Shown in pieces: positions 31,812 to 35,214 of a stretch of DNA of 35,214 bases. The stretch comes from Candidatus Zixiibacteriota bacterium. GTDB lineage: Bacteria; Electryoneota; B3-LCP. The stretch is from contig QZKQ01000102.1 in assembly GCA_003599535.1 (NCBI GenBank), positions 1 through 35,214 on the forward strand, in the 5' to 3' direction. The position numbers were made by a program, and so were the translations under genes. The notes below the pieces were generated by a model that worked only from the letters and a program-made list of their open reading frames with translations, was not told the DNA's origin and did not search any database. The number at the start of each line of letters is the position of its first letter. Position 1 is the first letter of the stretch.

Positions 31812-32660
31812 ATGAACCCCGAAGTTGTCGAACGAATCCTGGAAAAGCATACCGGGGATCGGGACGGTCTGATCTCGATCCTCGAGGATATTCAGAGCCG
31901 TTACGGGTATCTGCCCCAGGAGGCTCTGCGCCTGGTAGCGGACAAGACCGGACGCCCGCTGGTGGACGTCTACGGCGTGGCTACCTTCTACCGCGCGTTT
32001 TCCCTGAAACCCCGGGGCAAGCACCTGGTTTCGGTGTGCCAGGGAACGGCCTGCCACGTGCGCAGCTCGCCGGCGGTGGCCGAGGCGCTGGAAAAGCAGT
32101 TGGGCATCCCCGCCGGGGAAACCACTCCGGACCGGGAGTTCACCCTGGAGAAGGTCGCCTGCCTGGGTGCCTGCGCCCTGGGGCCCATCGTGGTTATTGA
32201 CGGGCACTACTTCTCCCAGGTCAAACCGGCCCAGATCAAGGGCATCCTGGCCCAGGCCCGCGAGGGGCTGGACAAGGTGGAGATCACCACCGACCTGCGG
32301 ATCTTCCCCCTGGAAGTCAGTTGCCCCAAGTGCAACCACAGCCTGATGGACGCCGAGCACCTGGTGGACTGCTACCCTTCCATCCGGGTGACGGCTTCCT
32401 TCCAGGATCACCATTGCTGGCTGAACCTGTCGGCCCTGTATGGCAGCTACAATCTCGACTCCGAGTACGATATCCCCGTGGAGGCCGCGGTCAATTTCTT
32501 CTGCCCGCACTGCCACGCGGAACTGATCGGAGCTTCCGACTGCACGGATTGCGGGGCCGCCATGGTGCCCATGATCGTGCGCGGCGGCGGCATGCTGCAG
32601 ATCTGTTCGCGGCGCGGCTGCAAAAACCATATGCTGGACCTGGTCGGATCCAAGTATTGA
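31812..32660 (+). CDS. NuoE/HydC-type [2Fe-2S] subunit with C-terminal zinc-ribbon extension
   Basis: 282 residues. The first ~155 residues are a thioredoxin-like NuoE domain: an N-terminal helical hairpin (LISILEDIQSRYGYLPQEALRLVADKTGRPLVDVYGVATFYRAFSL) and four cysteines for a [2Fe-2S] cluster, Cys76, Cys81, Cys117 and Cys121 (C-x4-C and C-x3-C). The added ~125 residues carry further cysteines in pairs, 171/174, 231/234, 244/247 and 265/270, in a double zinc-ribbon-like arrangement with a beta-rich middle. Ordinary NuoE/HydC lacks this tail. It passes electrons to or from the NADH/FMN subunit encoded next. Start 31812 is set by the domain. Confidence 0.92.
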   Translation: MNPEVVERILEKHTGDRDGLISILEDIQSRYGYLPQEALRLVADKTGRPLVDVYGVATFYRAFSLKPRGKHLVSVCQGTACHVRSSPAVAEALEKQLGIPAGETTPDREFTLEKVACLGACALGPIVVIDGHYFSQVKPAQIKGILAQAREGLDKVEITTDLRIFPLEVSCPKCNHSLMDAEHLVDCYPSIRVTASFQDHHCWLNLSALYGSYNLDSEYDIPVEAAVNFFCPHCHAELIGASDCTDCGAAMVPMIVRGGGMLQICSRRGCKNHMLDLVGSKY

Positions 32661-32784
32661 TGACTGCTGGGGCAGAACTCCCGGCCAGGCGGTCGGCGCC
32701 CTTCGGCTTGAGGGGGGCCCGAGCCTCTTTGGAATGGCCAATTAGCAGGAGTCCCTAAACCTCCACAAGGAACGGGATCATCCC

Positions 32785-35214
32785 ATGGAAATACAGTCGC
32801 TGAATGAATTTCGGGCGTTGCAGACCCGGCTGATAGGGGCCGTGGACCGCTCCGCGCCCACCATCGTCATCTCCGCCGGCACCTGCGGACAGGCCAGCGG
32901 GGCCAATGACCTGATCCGCGTCGCCAAGCGGGAATTGCTGGCTCGAGGGTTAACCGATAAAATCCACCTGCGCATCACCGGCTGCCACGGTTTCTGCGAA
33001 GCCGAACCTTCGGTGCTGGTGGAGCCGCGCGGCACCTTCTATCCCAAGCTGACGGCCGAGGCCATGGTGCGGGTGGTCGCGGCAGTGGCCCAGGGCGCGG
33101 TCGAGGAAGATCTGCTGTTCCGCGACCCCGCTTCCGGCGCCCCCCTGGAGAAACAGGACGACCTCCCCTTCTTCGCCAAGCAGGTGCGCAACATCCTGGC
33201 GCGCAACGAGAAGGTGGACCCCATCCGCATCCATAACTATATTGAAATAGGCGGTTACGGCGCCCTGGCGAGAGTGCTGGAGAAGGGCGATCCGTCCGGG
33301 ACCGTGGCCGAAGTCAAGGTCTCCGGGCTGCGAGGCCGCGGCGGAGCCGGATTCCCCACCGGAATGAAGTGGGAGATGCTGGCCGCGCAGAAGAGCCCCG
33401 TCAAGTACCTGGTATGCAACGCCGATGAAGGCGACCCCGGCGCCTACATGGACCGCAGCGTGTTGGAAGGCAATCCGCACAGCATCATCGAAGGGATGCT
33501 GATCGGGGCGTACGCCACCGGCGCCACCAACGGCGTCATCTACGTCCGGGCCGAATACCCGCTGGCCATCAAGCACCTGGTTATCGCCCTGCGCCAGGCC
33601 CGCGAACTGGGGCTGCTGGGCCCCCGGGTCATGGGCACCGATTTCGCCTTCGACATTCAGATGGTGCGCGGCGCCGGCGCCTTCGTATGCGGCGAAGAGA
33701 CCGCCCTGATCCACAGCATCGAAGGCAAGATGGGCGAACCGCGGCAGCGGCCCCCGTACCCGGTGCAGAAGGGCGTCTGGGGCAAGCCCACGGCCATCAA
33801 CAACGTGGAAACATGGGCCAACGTCCCGGTCATCTTTGAGCAGGGCGCGACCGCCTACGCCCAGACCGGCACCCCCGGCAATTCCGGCACCAAGATCTTC
33901 TCCCTGGTGGGCAAGATCAAGAATACCGGCCTGGTGGAAGTGCCCATGGGCATGACCATCAAGGAAATCGTCAACAACCTGGGCGGCGGCCCCAGCGGCA
34001 AGGCCCGCATCAAGGCGGTGCAGACCGGCGGCCCCTCCGGCGGCTGCATCCCCGCCGACCGGTTCGACCTCCCCATCGACTACGACAGCCTGGCCAAAGC
34101 CGGGTCCATCATGGGGTCGGGCGGCATGATCGTCATGGACGAGAACACCTGTATGGTGGACGTCGCCAAGTACTTCATGAACTTCCTGAAGGACGAGTCC
34201 TGCGGCAAGTGCTTCACCTGCCGCAAAGGCACCCAGCGGATGCATGAGATCCTGGACGACATCGCCAGCGGCAAGGCCGGCCTGGACCATCTGGCTCTCC
34301 TGGAAGAACTGGCCCTGGTGGTCAAGGATACCACCATGTGCGGCCTGGGGCAGTCGGCGCCCAACCCGGTGCTGTCCACCCTGCGCTACTTCATGGACGA
34401 GTACAAGCGCCACGTGGTGGACAAGCGCTGCGACGCCTTCGTCTGCAAGGACCTGGTGGGCGCCCCCTGCCAGTCGGCCTGCCCCCTGGGTACTGAAGCC
34501 TGGCGTTACACCGCCCTGCTGGCCCAAGGGGAATACGAGGCGGCCTATCAGGTCATCCGCGAAACCAATCCCTTCCCCTCGGTCTGCGCCCGGGTCTGCG
34601 ACCACAAGTGCGAATCCCGCTGCAAGCTGGGCGCCACCGGGTCGCGCCCCGTCGCCATCCGCTCGCTGAAGCGCTTCATCACCGACCGCATTGATCCTTC
34701 CATATATCAGCCCGAACACGCCCCCCGCAAGAACGACGGCACCCGGGTGGCGGTGGTCGGCGCCGGCCCCGCGGGGCTGTCGGCGGCCCACTACCTGTCG
34801 CTCTTGGGTTACCCCGTGACCGTCTTCGAAGCCGAGTCCAAGCCCGGCGGCATGCTCTACAACTGCATCCCCTCCTACCGCCTGCCGCGCGAAGTCCTGG
34901 ACAAGGAAATCGCCTCCCTGCTGGACGAGAATGTCACCCTGGTGACGGACAAGAAGCTGGGCGCCGACTTCACCATTGACAGCCTGATGGACGGGGGCTA
35001 CAACGCGGTGTTCGTGGCCATCGGTGCGCAGAAAGGCAAGCGCCTGCACCTGGAAGGCGAAGACAGCAAGGGCGTGCTGCCCTCCATCGAATTCCTGAAG
35101 GCCTGCAACACCAACGGCGGCGGCCACGCTTTCGGCAAGGTCGGCGTCATCGGCGGCGGCAACTCGGCGGTGGACGCCGCCCGCACCGCCCTGCGGCAGC
35201 AGGGGGTGGAGAGC
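32785..35214 (+). CDS. NuoF/HydB-type flavoprotein fused to a GltD-like domain (3' end beyond the window)
   Basis: 810 codons are open from ATG 32785 (AAGGAACGGGA upstream) to the right edge. Domains in order: an N-terminal thioredoxin-like [2Fe-2S] domain with Cys34, Cys67 and Cys71 (TCGQASGAND, GCHGFCEAEP); the NuoF FMN/NADH domain with GRGGAGFPTGMKWEM (about 183-197) and CNADEGDPGAYMDR; and a [4Fe-4S] domain with ESCGKCFTCRKGT (about 470-482) and TTMCGLGQ. From about residue 548 there is a GltD-like N-terminal Fe-S domain (CDAFVCKD..APCQSACPLGTEAW, then SVCARVCDHKCESRCK), then the FAD motif VAVVGAGPAGLSAAHY (about 654) and the start of the NAD(P) motif GVIGGGNSAVDAART. This arrangement occurs in flavin-based electron-bifurcating complexes and NADP-linked hydrogenases/formate dehydrogenases. 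A catalytic subunit is expected downstream. Confidence 0.95.
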   Translation, partial: MEIQSLNEFRALQTRLIGAVDRSAPTIVISAGTCGQASGANDLIRVAKRELLARGLTDKIHLRITGCHGFCEAEPSVLVEPRGTFYPKLTAEAMVRVVAAVAQGAVEEDLLFRDPASGAPLEKQDDLPFFAKQVRNILARNEKVDPIRIHNYIEIGGYGALARVLEKGDPSGTVAEVKVSGLRGRGGAGFPTGMKWEMLAAQKSPVKYLVCNADEGDPGAYMDRSVLEGNPHSIIEGMLIGAYATGATNGVIYVRAEYPLAIKHLVIALRQARELGLLGPRVMGTDFAFDIQMVRGAGAFVCGEETALIHSIEGKMGEPRQRPPYPVQKGVWGKPTAINNVETWANVPVIFEQGATAYAQTGTPGNSGTKIFSLVGKIKNTGLVEVPMGMTIKEIVNNLGGGPSGKARIKAVQTGGPSGGCIPADRFDLPIDYDSLAKAGSIMGSGGMIVMDENTCMVDVAKYFMNFLKDESCGKCFTCRKGTQRMHEILDDIASGKAGLDHLALLEELALVVKDTTMCGLGQSAPNPVLSTLRYFMDEYKRHVVDKRCDAFVCKDLVGAPCQSACPLGTEAWRYTALLAQGEYEAAYQVIRETNPFPSVCARVCDHKCESRCKLGATGSRPVAIRSLKRFITDRIDPSIYQPEHAPRKNDGTRVAVVGAGPAGLSAAHYLSLLGYPVTVFEAESKPGGMLYNCIPSYRLPREVLDKEIASLLDENVTLVTDKKLGADFTIDSLMDGGYNAVFVAIGAQKGKRLHLEGEDSKGVLPSIEFLKACNTNGGGHAFGKVGVIGGGNSAVDAARTALRQQGVES

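Noticed and set aside
32950-35127. A 725-codon open frame on the minus strand
   Set aside because: It is the complement shadow of the NuoF-GltD gene, whose forward frame has all the catalytic motifs. The minus frame is low-complexity Gly/Ala/His-rich, as expected from GC-rich antisense.

Overview
The window is a GC-rich bacterial chromosome segment (about 60-65% G+C by eye) with tightly packed genes, nearly all on the + strand. The gene content suggests an uncultured, Gram-negative-type bacterium. Evidence for an outer membrane is an ADP-heptose-type glycosyltransferase, a Wzi-like outer-membrane protein and a lipoprotein carrying Big_5-type Ig-like domains. The lipoprotein style, the separate-subunit acyl-CoA mutase and the dense small accessory genes point towards the FCB superphylum or a neighbouring candidate phylum. 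That placement is an inference and cannot be fixed from this sequence alone. No rRNA, tRNA, CRISPR array or complete transposase gene was seen.

Layout. (1) 1-12.2 kb is a surface-polysaccharide region: GT9 fragment, GT2 glycosyltransferase, VOC protein, Wzi-like barrel, a small four-helix-bundle gene inside its own AT-rich inverted repeats, RmlA-like nucleotidyltransferase, UDP-glucose dehydrogenase, UDP-glucuronate decarboxylase, Ig-like lipoprotein, mannose-1-phosphate guanylyltransferase, a small conserved protein and a Crp/Fnr regulator. Together these make dTDP-sugar, UDP-GlcA, UDP-xylose and GDP-mannose precursors and the export/assembly surface. (2) 12.4-17.4 kb holds MeaB, a methyltransferase, a class C beta-lactamase-like serine hydrolase, a secreted protein on the - strand, a 51-residue microprotein and a GNAT-YoaP protein. 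(3) 17.4-19.0 kb is accessory: nested palindromes, a BrnT/BrnA-type toxin-antitoxin pair whose toxin is frameshifted, and small membrane proteins. (4) 19.2-25.4 kb carries a coenzyme-B12-dependent acyl-CoA mutase, with its large and B12-binding subunits separated by about 3 kb of accessory genes (a broken DUF4160 gene, DUF2442, a minimal nucleotidyltransferase, an atypical SDR, and a PIN-domain pair), followed by an FmdE-family protein coupled to an ECF-type S component. (5) 25.5-31 kb has glutamine synthetase with a strong terminator, a strikingly AT-rich horizontally acquired beta-helix membrane protein, Fe/Mn superoxide dismutase and a hemerythrin-PAS protein. (6) 31.3 kb to the end is a sigma-54-type promoter followed by a Cys-rich repeat protein, a NuoE/HydC subunit with an extra zinc-ribbon tail, and the start of a NuoF/HydB-GltD fusion. 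This looks like a flavin-based electron-bifurcating or NAD(P)-linked hydrogenase/formate dehydrogenase module continuing past the window.

The most unusual non-coding signal is a set of nested inverted-repeat elements in the gaps. Two diverged copies of one ~250-bp family sit at 2138-2383 and, inverted, at 22913-23164. A differently sequenced element with similar outer/inner inverted-repeat architecture is at 2837-3062, and further palindrome clusters occur at 12.27-12.39, 17.5-17.85 and 28.85-28.92 kb. The most interesting coding signals are a mutase with isobutyryl-CoA-mutase-like specificity residues, the PIN plus small basic protein pair, the AT-rich membrane gene, and the sigma-54-driven redox operon.
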